A DNA stretch of 56,023 nucleotides from Proteiniphilum sp. Its GTDB lineage: Bacteria > Bacteroidota > Bacteroidia > Bacteroidales > Dysgonomonadaceae. Positions 6,905 to 16,834 of this stretch are shown here, in pieces (position 1 is the first letter of the stretch; every line of letters begins with the position of its first letter). Made by a program: the position numbers and the translations under genes. The notes under the pieces were generated by a model that worked only from the letters and a program-made list of their open reading frames with translations, was not told where the DNA came from and did not search any database. The stretch is from NCBI GenBank assembly GCA_028709605.1, contig JAQVWR010000011.1, positions 1 to 56,023 on the forward strand, in the 5' to 3' direction.

Positions 6905-8974
6905 ATGACAGATTTGATCACAGAAATACAGCAGGATTTTGCATTGCCGTTTACCAACCCGGTACTGATTTTCGCCATTCTGCTGCTGATCGTTCTGCTG
7001 GCACCTCTCCTGCTGAAACGAATCAACGTGCCGAGCATCATCGGACTGATCCTGGCCGGTGTGCTGATCGGCCCCCACGGACTCAACTGGATCGACAACG
7101 CACACGGAGGCGTGGAGATGTTTGCTACCATCGGCCTCCTCTACATCATGTTTATCGTGGGGCTGGAGCTTGATCTGAGAGAATTTTTAGAGAACAGAAA
7201 CAAGAGCCTGCTGTTCGGCTTCTTCACTTTTATCATCCCCTTAGTGATCGGTTTCCCGGTATGTTACTATCTGCTGGGGTATGACGCCAACGCCAGCTTC
7301 CTCACCGCTAGCATGTTTTCCACCCATACGCTGGTGGCTTATCCCATTGTCAGCCGTCTCGGCGTCGCGCGCAACCAGGCGGTGGCCATCACCGTGGGAG
7401 GCACCATCCTGACCGATACGGCAGTGCTGGTCATTTTGGCAGTAGTGCTCTCCGGCAGCAACGGAGGGCTCGATTTTAGCTTCCTGGTCAGGCTGCTGCT
7501 CTCACTGGCACTCTTCTCCATGATCATCTTTCTCATCGTTCCGCGCATAGCTACATGGTTCTTTCAAAGATCCGACACTGAAAAATACTCCAATTTTATC
7601 TTCGTCTTGTTGATTGTCTTCGCTTCCGGCTTCCTCGTGGAGCTGGGCGGCATCGAGCCCATCATCGGTGCCTTTGCTGCAGGGCTGGCTCTCAACAGGC
7701 TGATACCACACTCCTCTGCGCTGATGAACCGGATCGAGTTCTTCGGCAATGCGCTCTTTATCCCTGTCTTCCTGATCTCGGTAGGGATGCTGGTCGATGT
7801 TTCCGTGGTCTTCCAGGGTCCCCGCACCCTCATCGTGGCGCTCTCCCTTACGCTGGTCGCACTGTCAGGCAAGTGGTTAGCCGCATGGGCAACCCAGAAG
7901 AGCTTTCGCTATAGTGTGACACAGCGCTCATTGATCTTCGGACTAAGCAGCTCTCATGCCGCAGCCACGCTTGCAGTCATCATTGTCGGTTACAAAGCGG
8001 GTATCCTCGATGAGTACATCCTCAACGGAACCATTATCCTGATCCTGCTCACCTGTATCGTGGCGTCGGTCTATACACAGCGATCGGCAAGAAAAATTGC
8101 CCTGATGGAGGAAAATGCGCCGCTCGCCCCCTCCTACATGGGAGCATTTGCACAGGAGAAGATCCTGGTGCCCATAGCCAATCCCTCCAACATTGGTTAT
8201 CATGTGGAGCTGGCCTTGCTGCTGAAAGACAAGAAATCGGTCAACCCCATCTCCCTGCTGGGGGTGGTACCCAATAACCGGGAGGCGGAGCAGAACATTG
8301 TCAGCTTCCGGAAGAAACTGCAGGAGTTTGTGGCCACGGCTACGGCTGCCGAGGTGAACGTGGATATCCTCACCACCATTGATCATAACCCGGCCGATGG
8401 CATTGTGCGTACAGCCCGGGAGACCATGTCCGATATCGTTATCCTGGGATGGCCCGGTAAGGCTGGGTTATGGGATAAGCTGCTGGGTGACAAGATGGAC
8501 CTGATCGTAAAGAATATGGACAAGAACCTCTTCATCTGCCATATCGAACAGAGCCTGATCTCCCACAAGCGGATCGTGGTGATCTCTCCTCCCTCGGCAG
8601 AAAAGGAGGCGGGCTTCAGCTTGTGGGTCGATAAGGTAGCCACGCTCTCTTCGGAGCTCTCCATCCCGGTGCTGCACCTGGGCCATCCGGAGACGCAACA
8701 GGCGATGGCAAGCCATCGGAAGTCGGGAAGCTTTACCTTCCAGCCTTTCACCGACTGGGATAACCCGCTCTCTTGCGGTGATCAGATCCGTCAGGATGAC
8801 CTGGTGATCCTTATCTCCTCACACGCGGGCTATATCTCGCATATCCCCATCATGGAGAGCCTTCCCTCCCGTCTGGAGAGCCGTTTTCCGCACCACAGCC
8901 GCATCGTGGTCTATCCCAGGCAGCAGCTGGCTGACCAGCTGCTGGGCACCGATGATTTTATTTTTATTCCCTGA
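6905..8974 (+). CDS. cation/proton antiporter, CPA2 (KefB-type) family
   Basis: 689 residues from ATG 6905; an in-frame ATG at 6872 would add 11. The N-terminal half (about 15-400) has many hydrophobic helices of the Na+/H+ exchanger fold, with family motifs NVPSIIGLILAGVLIGPHGL near the N-terminus and LGGIEPIIGAFAAGLALN around 230-250. The C-terminal part from about 420 is soluble and resembles two universal-stress-like domains, probably regulatory. It should exchange Na+ or K+ for protons across the inner membrane; which ion cannot be told. The next gene starts 27 nt downstream, so co-transcription is possible. GLSSSHAAATLAVIIVGY marks a late membrane helix. Confidence 0.85.
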   Translation: MTDLITEIQQDFALPFTNPVLIFAILLLIVLLAPLLLKRINVPSIIGLILAGVLIGPHGLNWIDNAHGGVEMFATIGLLYIMFIVGLELDLREFLENRNKSLLFGFFTFIIPLVIGFPVCYYLLGYDANASFLTASMFSTHTLVAYPIVSRLGVARNQAVAITVGGTILTDTAVLVILAVVLSGSNGGLDFSFLVRLLLSLALFSMIIFLIVPRIATWFFQRSDTEKYSNFIFVLLIVFASGFLVELGGIEPIIGAFAAGLALNRLIPHSSALMNRIEFFGNALFIPVFLISVGMLVDVSVVFQGPRTLIVALSLTLVALSGKWLAAWATQKSFRYSVTQRSLIFGLSSSHAAATLAVIIVGYKAGILDEYILNGTIILILLTCIVASVYTQRSARKIALMEENAPLAPSYMGAFAQEKILVPIANPSNIGYHVELALLLKDKKSVNPISLLGVVPNNREAEQNIVSFRKKLQEFVATATAAEVNVDILTTIDHNPADGIVRTARETMSDIVILGWPGKAGLWDKLLGDKMDLIVKNMDKNLFICHIEQSLISHKRIVVISPPSAEKEAGFSLWVDKVATLSSELSIPVLHLGHPETQQAMASHRKSGSFTFQPFTDWDNPLSCGDQIRQDDLVILISSHAGYISHIPIMESLPSRLESRFPHHSRIVVYPRQQLADQLLGTDDFIFIP

Positions 8975-9001
8975 ACCAAACCTTTTACTTCCTGAAGAGA
9001 G

Positions 9002-10519
9002 ATGAAAAAAATATTTGTTCTGACCGTTTTCCTGATGCTGCTGCTGCTGTCTGCATGCGGGACCTCACGCAAAGTGCCGGCCGCCACTGCCGTTGACACA
9101 CCCAAACGCGAATTTCGCGGTGCATGGATACAGACCGTGGGGCAGTCGCGTTACCGCCAGATGAACAGTGCTGCGATGAAGCATTACCTGAGTGAGATGG
9201 CCCGTAAGCTCGATGAGGCGGGCATCAACGCGGTTATCTTCCAGATCCGTCCTGAGGCGGATGCCTTCTACCGCTCCGATCTGGAGCCATGGAGCCGTTT
9301 TCTTACCGGCGAACAGGGGAAAGCGCCTGATGACCCCTCCTTCGACCCACTGGCTTTCCTCATCGATGAGTGCCACAAGCGGGGAATGGAGCTCCATGCT
9401 TGGCTCAACCCCTACCGGGTGAAGATCAGTCTGGCGAACAAACTGGCACCCGGGCATCTCTATTACCGTCATCCTGAACGGTTCGTGCAGTACGGTAACC
9501 AGCTCTTTTTCGATCCCGGCCTACCGGAGAACAGAAGCTTCATCTGTGAGGTGGTGCGGGATATCGTCACCCGTTACGAGGTGGATGCCATTCATATGGA
9601 TGACTATTTCTACCCTTATCCCATAGCGGGTACCCCCTTCCCGGATGACAACAGTTTCTACCGTTATGCTGCCTCTCAGGGCTTTTCGCCGGCACAACGG
9701 GGCGACTGGCGGCGGAACAACGTGAACCTGCTGATACGGCAAATCAAACAGACCATCACCGCCACCAAGCCGTGGGTGCGCTTCGGGATCAGCCCCTTCG
9801 GCATCTACCGCAACAAGCGCAGCGATCCCCATGGCAGCGACACCAACGGACTGCAGAACTACGACGATCTCTATGCCGACATCCGTCTCTGGGTGGAGAA
9901 GGGGTGGATCGACTACAACCTGCCGCAGCTCTACTGGGAGAGGGGCCATGCCGCGGCCGACTATACGACGCTGCTGCAGTGGTGGAACGACCACAATGAC
10001 GGCCAGCATCTCTATATCGGACAGGATCTGCAGCGCAGCATCGACCGGAAGGAGTTGCAGACCAAGATCCGCATGACGCGGGAGATGCCCTCTGTGCGCG
10101 GCAACTGCTACTGGTACGGCTATCAGATTCTGGAGAACTTTAAAGGAGTGGCCGATTCTCTGCAGCAGGAGCTGCACCGCACAAAAGCGCTGATCCCTGC
10201 CTACACCCGTCTGCATGACGGCCGGCCGGGAACGGTGAAGAAGCTCACGGAAGTCTTCACCGAAGATATGCATTTCCTCACCTGGGAGCACAACCGGGAT
10301 CCGATGCAGCCGGAGAAGGCGCAGAAGTTTGCGGTTTACCGCTTCCGCCGGGGGGAGAAGAGCGATATCCACCGGGCGGAGCCGCTAGTGGCCGTCACAC
10401 CCGATAATTTCTTTATTCTGCCCTATGAAGGCGGAGAGAACCGGTACACCTACGTGGTGACCGCCCTCGATGCCTTTGGCAATGAATCGAAAGTGAGGAA
10501 GATCAAGGTGACGTTGTGA
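9002..10519 (+). CDS. lipoprotein with GHL10 (DUF187, YngK-like) glycosidase domain
   Basis: 505 residues. A signal peptide with lipobox LLSAC places the lipid anchor at Cys19. The glycosyl-hydrolase-like 10 domain spans about residues 38-370: REFRGAWIQTV at the start, GINAVIFQIRPEADAFY, HAWLNPYR, DAIHMDDYFYPYP, RFGISPFGIYR and YNLPQLYWE, all typical TIM-barrel strand ends of this family. The C-terminal 100 residues look like a fibronectin-III-type domain ending in ALDAFGNES. Related enzymes act on peptidoglycan-type or other surface glycans, but the substrate here is not shown. It is exported, probably in the outer membrane. Confidence 0.8.
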   Translation: MKKIFVLTVFLMLLLLSACGTSRKVPAATAVDTPKREFRGAWIQTVGQSRYRQMNSAAMKHYLSEMARKLDEAGINAVIFQIRPEADAFYRSDLEPWSRFLTGEQGKAPDDPSFDPLAFLIDECHKRGMELHAWLNPYRVKISLANKLAPGHLYYRHPERFVQYGNQLFFDPGLPENRSFICEVVRDIVTRYEVDAIHMDDYFYPYPIAGTPFPDDNSFYRYAASQGFSPAQRGDWRRNNVNLLIRQIKQTITATKPWVRFGISPFGIYRNKRSDPHGSDTNGLQNYDDLYADIRLWVEKGWIDYNLPQLYWERGHAAADYTTLLQWWNDHNDGQHLYIGQDLQRSIDRKELQTKIRMTREMPSVRGNCYWYGYQILENFKGVADSLQQELHRTKALIPAYTRLHDGRPGTVKKLTEVFTEDMHFLTWEHNRDPMQPEKAQKFAVYRFRRGEKSDIHRAEPLVAVTPDNFFILPYEGGENRYTYVVTALDAFGNESKVRKIKVTL

Positions 10520-10532
10520 AGCATAAAATCGC

Positions 10533-10540
10533 TATCTTTG
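10533..10540 (+). promoter_or_regulatory. -7 box (TATCTTTG) of the THUMP methyltransferase gene
   Basis: TATCTTTG matches TAnnTTTG and lies 24 nt before ATG 10564. A TTG at 10514-10516 is a possible but poorly spaced -33 element. Confidence 0.5.
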
Positions 10541-10563
10541 CAGCCAATTAATCCCATAAAAAA

Positions 10564-12168
10564 ATGACTGAACCCCGACGATTTCCGCTCATTGCCAAAA
10601 CCATGGCGGAACTGGAAGATGTGCTGGCCGAAGAACTGATCGCATTGGGTGCCGACAATGTGGAGATGGGCACGCGGATGGTTTCCTTCACCGGCGACAA
10701 GGCGCTGATGTATAAGGCTAACATCCACTGCCGTACTGCGTTGCGTATTCTGAAGCCGATTTACTCCTTTAAAGCGGAGACTGCCGATGAGGTGTATGCA
10801 GCGCTGAAGCAGGTGAACTGGGAAGATTACCTCTCGCTGGGCAACACCTTCTCCATTGATGCGGTGGTCTATTCGCATATCTTCAACCACTCCAAGTTCG
10901 TGGCTTACCGCGTGAAGGATGCCATTGCCGACTGGTTCACGGAAAGGTATGACAAACGGCCCTCGGTGAGTCTTACCAACCCGGATATCGTATTCAATAT
11001 CCATATCTCGCACAACAAATGCACCCTGTCGCTCGACAGCTCGGGCGAGTCGCTCCACAAAAGGGGATACCGTGTGGCACAGTCCGAAGCGCCGCTGAGC
11101 GAGGTCCTGGCTGCGGGGATGATTCTCAAATCGGGTTGGCGGGGCGAGAGCACACTGGTTGATCCCATGTGCGGTTCGGGTACCCTCCTGATCGAAGCGG
11201 CGATGATCGCTCTGGGGATTCCCCCGGGCATCCACCGCCAGCACTTCGCCTTTGAGCGGTGGCAGGATTTCGACCAGGAGCTGTTCAGCCGGATCTACAA
11301 CGATGACTCGGGGGCGAAGGAGTTCCACCATCGCATCATTGGCTCCGATAACTCTCCTGCGGCGATCGCCGTCGCGGAGCGAAATTGCAAGAACGCAGGG
11401 TTGAAAAACCATATTGAATTGAGCGTAAAGCCTTTCCAGCAGTATACAGAGGCACCTGCGACCGAAGGGGTGGTGATCACCAATCCTCCCTACGGTGAGC
11501 GGATCAAAGTGGATGATTTGGATGAGCTTTATGCGATGATCGGCGAGCGGCTGAAGCACGTCTTTACCGGTTTCAACGCCTATATCCTGAGCTACCGCAA
11601 GGAGTCGTTCGATGCCATCGGACTGAAACATTCTGCCCGCTTCTTTCTTTACAACGGTGCCCTGGAGTGTGAGATGCGGGAGTATGAGATCTTTTCGGGA
11701 AAACGGAAGGAGCAGTCGCGTGACGAGCGTCCATGCGCAAAGCGAGACAGCGACCCGTTTCAGAAAGAGCGCAACTCCAGAGAGGGTTATCGCCGTTCCC
11801 GACGGGTGGAGCGGAGCGACGAGGAGACACCTGCCGGCAGACCTGACGCACGTTCATTCGATCCCGGGCGTAGTCCGGGCAGATCTGTATCGGATCCCGG
11901 CCGTCGCTCCGGCAGAAGCTGTTTGGATGCCGGCCGCAAACCGGGCAGGTTTGCTTCGGATTCTGACCGTAAGCCTGGGCGACGCTCATTCGGTGCTGAA
12001 GCACACGGAGAGAAGCGTCCGTTCGGTGCGGACGACAAACCAAGGGATTTTCAGAAGAAGCCGTTCCGCAGGAAAGAGGAGGGATCCTCTCGCGATACCC
12101 AGGGTGACGGGAAGAGAAAGGAGTTCAGGCCGCGGCGTGCTCCCGGCAAGGAAGGCGGCCCCCAATAG
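10564..12168 (+). CDS. THUMP-domain class I RNA methyltransferase with repetitive basic tail
   Basis: 534 residues. The THUMP RNA-binding domain covers about 45-165. A Rossmann methyltransferase follows, with the AdoMet loop VDPMCGSGTLLIEAA (199-213) and catalytic NPPY (307-310, in ITNPPYGERI). This is the layout of the N-terminal half of RlmL (23S rRNA m2G2445) and of YpsC-type proteins, about 380 residues. Beyond residue 379 a 155-residue low-complexity tail rich in R, G, S, D and P is added, containing four 11-residue repeats (433-476, such as DPGRSPGRSVS). The tail is probably disordered and may bind RNA or ribosomes. Predicted substrate: a guanine in 23S rRNA (inference). Confidence 0.85.
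   Translation: MTEPRRFPLIAKTMAELEDVLAEELIALGADNVEMGTRMVSFTGDKALMYKANIHCRTALRILKPIYSFKAETADEVYAALKQVNWEDYLSLGNTFSIDAVVYSHIFNHSKFVAYRVKDAIADWFTERYDKRPSVSLTNPDIVFNIHISHNKCTLSLDSSGESLHKRGYRVAQSEAPLSEVLAAGMILKSGWRGESTLVDPMCGSGTLLIEAAMIALGIPPGIHRQHFAFERWQDFDQELFSRIYNDDSGAKEFHHRIIGSDNSPAAIAVAERNCKNAGLKNHIELSVKPFQQYTEAPATEGVVITNPPYGERIKVDDLDELYAMIGERLKHVFTGFNAYILSYRKESFDAIGLKHSARFFLYNGALECEMREYEIFSGKRKEQSRDERPCAKRDSDPFQKERNSREGYRRSRRVERSDEETPAGRPDARSFDPGRSPGRSVSDPGRRSGRSCLDAGRKPGRFASDSDRKPGRRSFGAEAHGEKRPFGADDKPRDFQKKPFRRKEEGSSRDTQGDGKRKEFRPRRAPGKEGGPQ
11860..11991 (+). repeat. four 33-bp tandem repeats inside the RNA methyltransferase gene
   Basis: Units begin with GAT at 11860, 11893, 11926 and 11959 and encode DPGRSPGRSVS, DPGRRSGRSCL, DAGRKPGRFAS and DSDRKPGRRSF. 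The period is exactly 33 bp and in frame, so copy-number change would not break the gene. The units have diverged considerably. Confidence 0.8.
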
Positions 12169-12187
12169 TCATTTTGTACCGCATTCC

Positions 12188-13273
12188 TTATCTTATTCCC
12201 GGCATCTGAATCTTTTCCGATGCCATTATTTTGGACGCTGTCCTGTCGGTTTTTCCATTGCCGGTGTGGGGGACCGCCTCCACGGAAAGGAGATACAGCG
12301 GCTGTTGCACGCGGGGCAGATGCTGTGATACCGCTTCCCTGACACGGTCGGGATCTGACCCTGGGCCGATCAATAGCACCACTGCCTCTCCCAGCCGGGG
12401 GTGGGGGACGGAGGTAATCGCAAAGTCCCCGCTGATATGGGGTCGTAAAGCCTTTTCCACCTCCTCGATTTGTATCTTGATGCCGCCGCTGTTGATCACA
12501 TTGTCCTTTCTTCCCAGGATCCGGAAGGAGCCGTCCGGCCGCATTTCGGCGATATCGTTCGTGTGAAGGATGCCGTCGGCCACCCGTGGGGCATCGACGA
12601 TCAGCGTCTGTTCCTCCGACAGGCGCAGCGTGACGCCCGGCAGGGGGGTGTAGCAGTCGTCCGCTTTTACACCGCTGATCCTGCGTAACGCAATATGCGA
12701 TACCGTTTCGGTCATGCCGTAGGTGGAGTAGATTGCATTGGGGAAATATCTCAACCTCTCTTCGATCGCTTGATCGATGGCTCCCCCGCCGATAATCAGC
12801 CTGGCGACCCGGGAGAGACGTGCCTGCTCGTTATCCGTTTGGAGGGAGTTGTATACCTGCAGCGGTACCATTGCTGCAAAGTCGACCCGCTGGGGGATCC
12901 CCGCCAGCGGATGACCGGAAGGCTCCGCAACCAACAGGTTGAGACCGGCATAAATGGCGCGTACCACCATCATCTTTCCGGCAATATATTGTAGTGGCAG
13001 GCAGAGCAGTGCCCGCTCACCCGCTTTCAGCCCGAAAAAGTCGCAGGTGATTGCAGCGCTTTGCAGCATCTGCTCCTTGCGCACGGTGATCTCTTTCGGC
13101 CTGCCGGTGGAGCCCGAGGTGTGGAGGGTGAGCACAGGAGTGGGGGAGAACCATTCTTTCAGAAAGAGAGAGAGCTGACGGTGAGAGGGCGAATCCGCAG
13201 CAAACGGTGCGGGAGTCCTTTTGCATAGCTCCTCCCTGTGGTAGAGGGTTCCGTCAATTGTGACCTTGTTCAT
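12188..13273 (-). CDS. menE: o-succinylbenzoate-CoA ligase (short form)
   Basis: 361 residues; Bacteroidota MenE is shorter than the 450-480 residues seen elsewhere. It activates o-succinylbenzoate with ATP and CoA. Visible acyl-adenylate motifs: P-loop LTLHTSGSTGRPKEITV near residue 50, YSTYGMTETVSHIA near 180, and the C-terminal LGRKDNVINSGGIKIQIEEVE followed by NGKTDR with the catalytic lysine. It is the last gene of the men operon, its start overlapping the end of menC by 20 nt. It converges with the RNA methyltransferase gene, with only 19 nt between the two stops and no visible terminator hairpin. Confidence 0.9.
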   Translation of the reverse strand: MNKVTIDGTLYHREELCKRTPAPFAADSPSHRQLSLFLKEWFSPTPVLTLHTSGSTGRPKEITVRKEQMLQSAAITCDFFGLKAGERALLCLPLQYIAGKMMVVRAIYAGLNLLVAEPSGHPLAGIPQRVDFAAMVPLQVYNSLQTDNEQARLSRVARLIIGGGAIDQAIEERLRYFPNAIYSTYGMTETVSHIALRRISGVKADDCYTPLPGVTLRLSEEQTLIVDAPRVADGILHTNDIAEMRPDGSFRILGRKDNVINSGGIKIQIEEVEKALRPHISGDFAITSVPHPRLGEAVVLLIGPGSDPDRVREAVSQHLPRVQQPLYLLSVEAVPHTGNGKTDRTASKIMASEKIQMPGIR

Positions 13274-14318
13274 ACTCTTGCAAAGGCTTGTCGGGGAAAG
13301 TTCCCGACGGGTTGCACCATAACCGTTCTCCCCTGATCTCCAGCGGCAGGGGGATGTTGTTGTGGTAGAGCGTGCCGGTGCCGAGTCCCTGCGGCAGCGG
13401 GTTGCCGAGGGTGGCGCACCATTGGGCGATGCTGTTCAGTCCGATATTCGACTCCAGGGCGGAGGTGATCCACCAGCCGATCCCCAGTTCATGGGCCAGC
13501 GCAATCCACTCGTTGCAGCCGCTGATACCGCCGTGCAGCGAGGGCTTTAGGATGAGGTAGTGCGGGCGGATGCTTTCCAGCAGCCTTCTCTTCTCTTCCG
13601 GGTCAAAGATACCGATCAGCTCCTCATCGAGTGCCACGGGGAGGGGAGATGCCTCACACAGCCGGGCCATTTCTTCCCATTGTCCCGCCTGGATGGGCTG
13701 TTCGATGGAGTGGATCTCCAGCGTGGCCAGCTTGCGCAGTTTCTCCGCCGCCTCTCCGGGAGTAAAAGCTCCGTTGGCGTCTACGCGGAGGGTCACCCCG
13801 GGGTGACGGCTGCGGATAAAGTGCAGCAACTCCAGCTCCTGTGCGAAGTCGATGGCGCCGATCTTCAGCTTGATGCAGCGGAACCCCCTTTCCAGCAGGG
13901 AGACGGCCTGCCGTTTCATGTCGCCGTACGCTCCCATCCAGATCAATCCGTTGAGGGGGATGCCCTCCTGGCCGCGACTGAAGGGCGTTTCCCAGAGCCG
14001 GGGGGAGCGCTGCTGATAATGCTGCATGGCGGTTTCCAGTCCGAAGAGGATGGAGGGGTGGCGGCGCAGCAGCTCACGGTCGACCTGCTGCCGTTGCTCC
14101 GTGATCCGGCAAATGGTGCTGAGCGTTTCGGCGTAGCGGTCGTTGTAGTCACAGCTCAGGCCGGGTAGCGGGGCACACTCGCCGATGCCGGTGTGCGACG
14201 GATCCTCGCTGTCGCGCAACAGCACGTACCAGACCGGGTGATCGCGATAGATGCCGCGTGAGGTGCCGGCCGGCTGTTTGAACCGCAGAGTGTAGGGGAT
14301 GATCTCGATGGTGAACAT
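13254..14318 (-). CDS. menC: o-succinylbenzoate synthase
   Basis: 354 residues, enolase superfamily. It dehydrates SHCHC to o-succinylbenzoate in menaquinone synthesis. The catalytic pattern is visible: Lys in CIKLKIGAIDF (KxK motif), metal ligands Asp in LRVDANGAF, Glu in SIEQPIQ and Asp/Glu in VALDEELIG, and the opposite Lys in LILKPSLHGG. The start lies 12 nt after menB and the end overlaps menE. Confidence 0.92.
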   Translation of the reverse strand: MFTIEIIPYTLRFKQPAGTSRGIYRDHPVWYVLLRDSEDPSHTGIGECAPLPGLSCDYNDRYAETLSTICRITEQRQQVDRELLRRHPSILFGLETAMQHYQQRSPRLWETPFSRGQEGIPLNGLIWMGAYGDMKRQAVSLLERGFRCIKLKIGAIDFAQELELLHFIRSRHPGVTLRVDANGAFTPGEAAEKLRKLATLEIHSIEQPIQAGQWEEMARLCEASPLPVALDEELIGIFDPEEKRRLLESIRPHYLILKPSLHGGISGCNEWIALAHELGIGWWITSALESNIGLNSIAQWCATLGNPLPQGLGTGTLYHNNIPLPLEIRGERLWCNPSGTFPDKPLQEYEQGHN

Positions 14319-14330
14319 GTTGCTATTGGC

Positions 14331-15148
<818 letters not shown>

Positions 15149-15152
<4 letters not shown>

Positions 15153-16828
15153 TTTCTGTTGTTTTTGAGTTGTTCGTAATAGGATGCGATCTGCTTTTTG
15201 TTCTCCTCCATCGAGGTGAGCACCTCCAGTAGAACAGGCTGGGTCCCTCCGCGGTTCATGAAGAGCGGCAATTGTTGCTGCAGCTCCTCCGCATTGCGGG
15301 CCGAGAGGCAGCGGAAGCCCAGCTGTTCGGCCCATGGGCGGGCCTGGGTGGTGTGTACCGCCGCCACGAAATCATCCAGCGCCGCCGACTGGTTGAGTCC
15401 CGGCAGGGTGTGGAAGATGCCGCCCCCGCCGTTATTGTTTACCAGGATGCGCAGGTTAGGTGACAGGTGACGGTTCCAGAGGCCGTTCATGTCGTAGAAG
15501 AAGCTCAGGTCGCCCGTCAGCAGGAAGGTGAGCCGCCCCGATGCGGCGGCATAGCCCACAGCCGTGGAGAGGGAGCCCTCGATACCGTTGGTACCGCGAT
15601 TGCAGAAGAGCTCAACCTCCGGGGGGAGGTCGAACAGCTGTGTCAGGTAGACGCTGTTACTGTTTGCCAGATGGAGGGAGGCTCCTTTCGGCAGCTGCTG
15701 CAACAATGCACCTGCCACGTGCAGGTCGGAGAAAGAGACCTCCGGCTGCGGGATCGCTGTTGTGGTGCTCCTCCAGAATTCCCGGAACGGGTTTGGTCCT
15801 TTTTCGGGCGGCAGCGCTGATAGCCGCTGCAGGAAGGTACGGGGCTCGCACCGGATGATGTCGGTAAGCTGTTGAAAAGTGTCGGTCACCTCACCCGACG
15901 GGGTGAGGTGCCAGAGCTCCCGGATAGCGGCTTGGCGGATAAACTGCTTCAGCCGTTTGGAGACGAGGTGGCCGCCCAGCGTGATCACCAGCTCGGGGGG
16001 CAGCTTCTGCAGCGCCTTCTCGTCGCTGGTGCGCAGTACCGCATCAAAGCGGGCACATTCGCCGGCAGGGATGTTGGAGAGCCGGTCGGCGAGCACCACC
16101 ACACCCTGTTCTGCTGAGAGCTGTTGCAGAAGGTCTGCCAGCCCGTTGCCGGGAGGCAGCTGTCCCACGATAATCATTTTCTTGGCAGATCGGCGAAAAC
16201 GGGTTACATACTCCTCTTCCTCTTCATGCGGGAGGGTGAAACCCGGCGTTGGCCGGCGGATCACCCGTACCTGCGGAAGTTGTTTCGTGTTGAAGGAGAA
16301 GAGCGGCTCCGAGAGGGGGATGTTGATATGCGCAGCTCCCCGGCTGCCGTCGTCGAGGCTCAGGATCGCCTCATTGATCAACCGGTTGCAGTGCCACTCT
16401 GCTTCTTCATCTTTTGCCTCCGGCAGCTGTATCGACCGGCGGACCAGTCCGCCGAACATGCCCTCCTGGGGAATCGTCTGCCCGTCGGTCTGCCCGATCC
16501 AGGCAGGGGGACGGTCGGCGGTGATCACCAGCAGCGGTAACTGCTGATAGCAGGCCTCGGCCACTGCCGGACCCAGGTTGAGTGCTGCCGTGCCGGAGGT
16601 GCAGCAGACGGCTGCCGGCTGCTGCAGGGCCTCTGTCACCCCCAGGGCAAAGAAGCCGGCGCTTCGCTCATCCACCACGCTGTAGCAGGTGAAGTCGCTG
16701 TCCGCGGCAAAGGAGTGGATCAGCGGCGCATTGCGGGAACCGGGGGAGAGCACGATGCGGGTGATGCCGTGTGCCTTGAGCAGGGCCAGCAGTTGTAATA
16801 TACTCTTCTTGTCTGAATACATGGTCAT
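15149..16828 (-). CDS. menD: SEPHCHC synthase (2-succinyl-5-enolpyruvyl-6-hydroxy-3-cyclohexene-1-carboxylate synthase)
   Basis: 559 residues. It is a thiamine-diphosphate enzyme that joins isochorismate and 2-oxoglutarate. Visible: [12 protein letters not shown] at the N-terminus, [20 protein letters not shown] with the ThDP-activating region, and the ThDP/Mg site [14 protein letters not shown]...[11 protein letters not shown] near the C-terminus. A second in-frame ATG lies 6 nt after the first. The start is 6 nt downstream of menF, and the end overlaps menB by 4 nt. Confidence 0.95.
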
Positions 16829-16834
16829 TTTCGA

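Noticed and set aside
10450-11631. 393-codon minus-strand frame opposite the THUMP methyltransferase
   Set aside because: No recognisable domain, and it crosses the gap between two well-supported plus-strand genes.
11860-11991. CRISPR-like repeat
   Set aside because: The 33-bp period is contiguous, without spacers, and in frame within a coding sequence.
15153-15335. Upstream extension of menB by 61 codons
   Set aside because: It is antiparallel-free, out-of-frame menD sequence; family length and the ATGA overlap fix the start at 15152.
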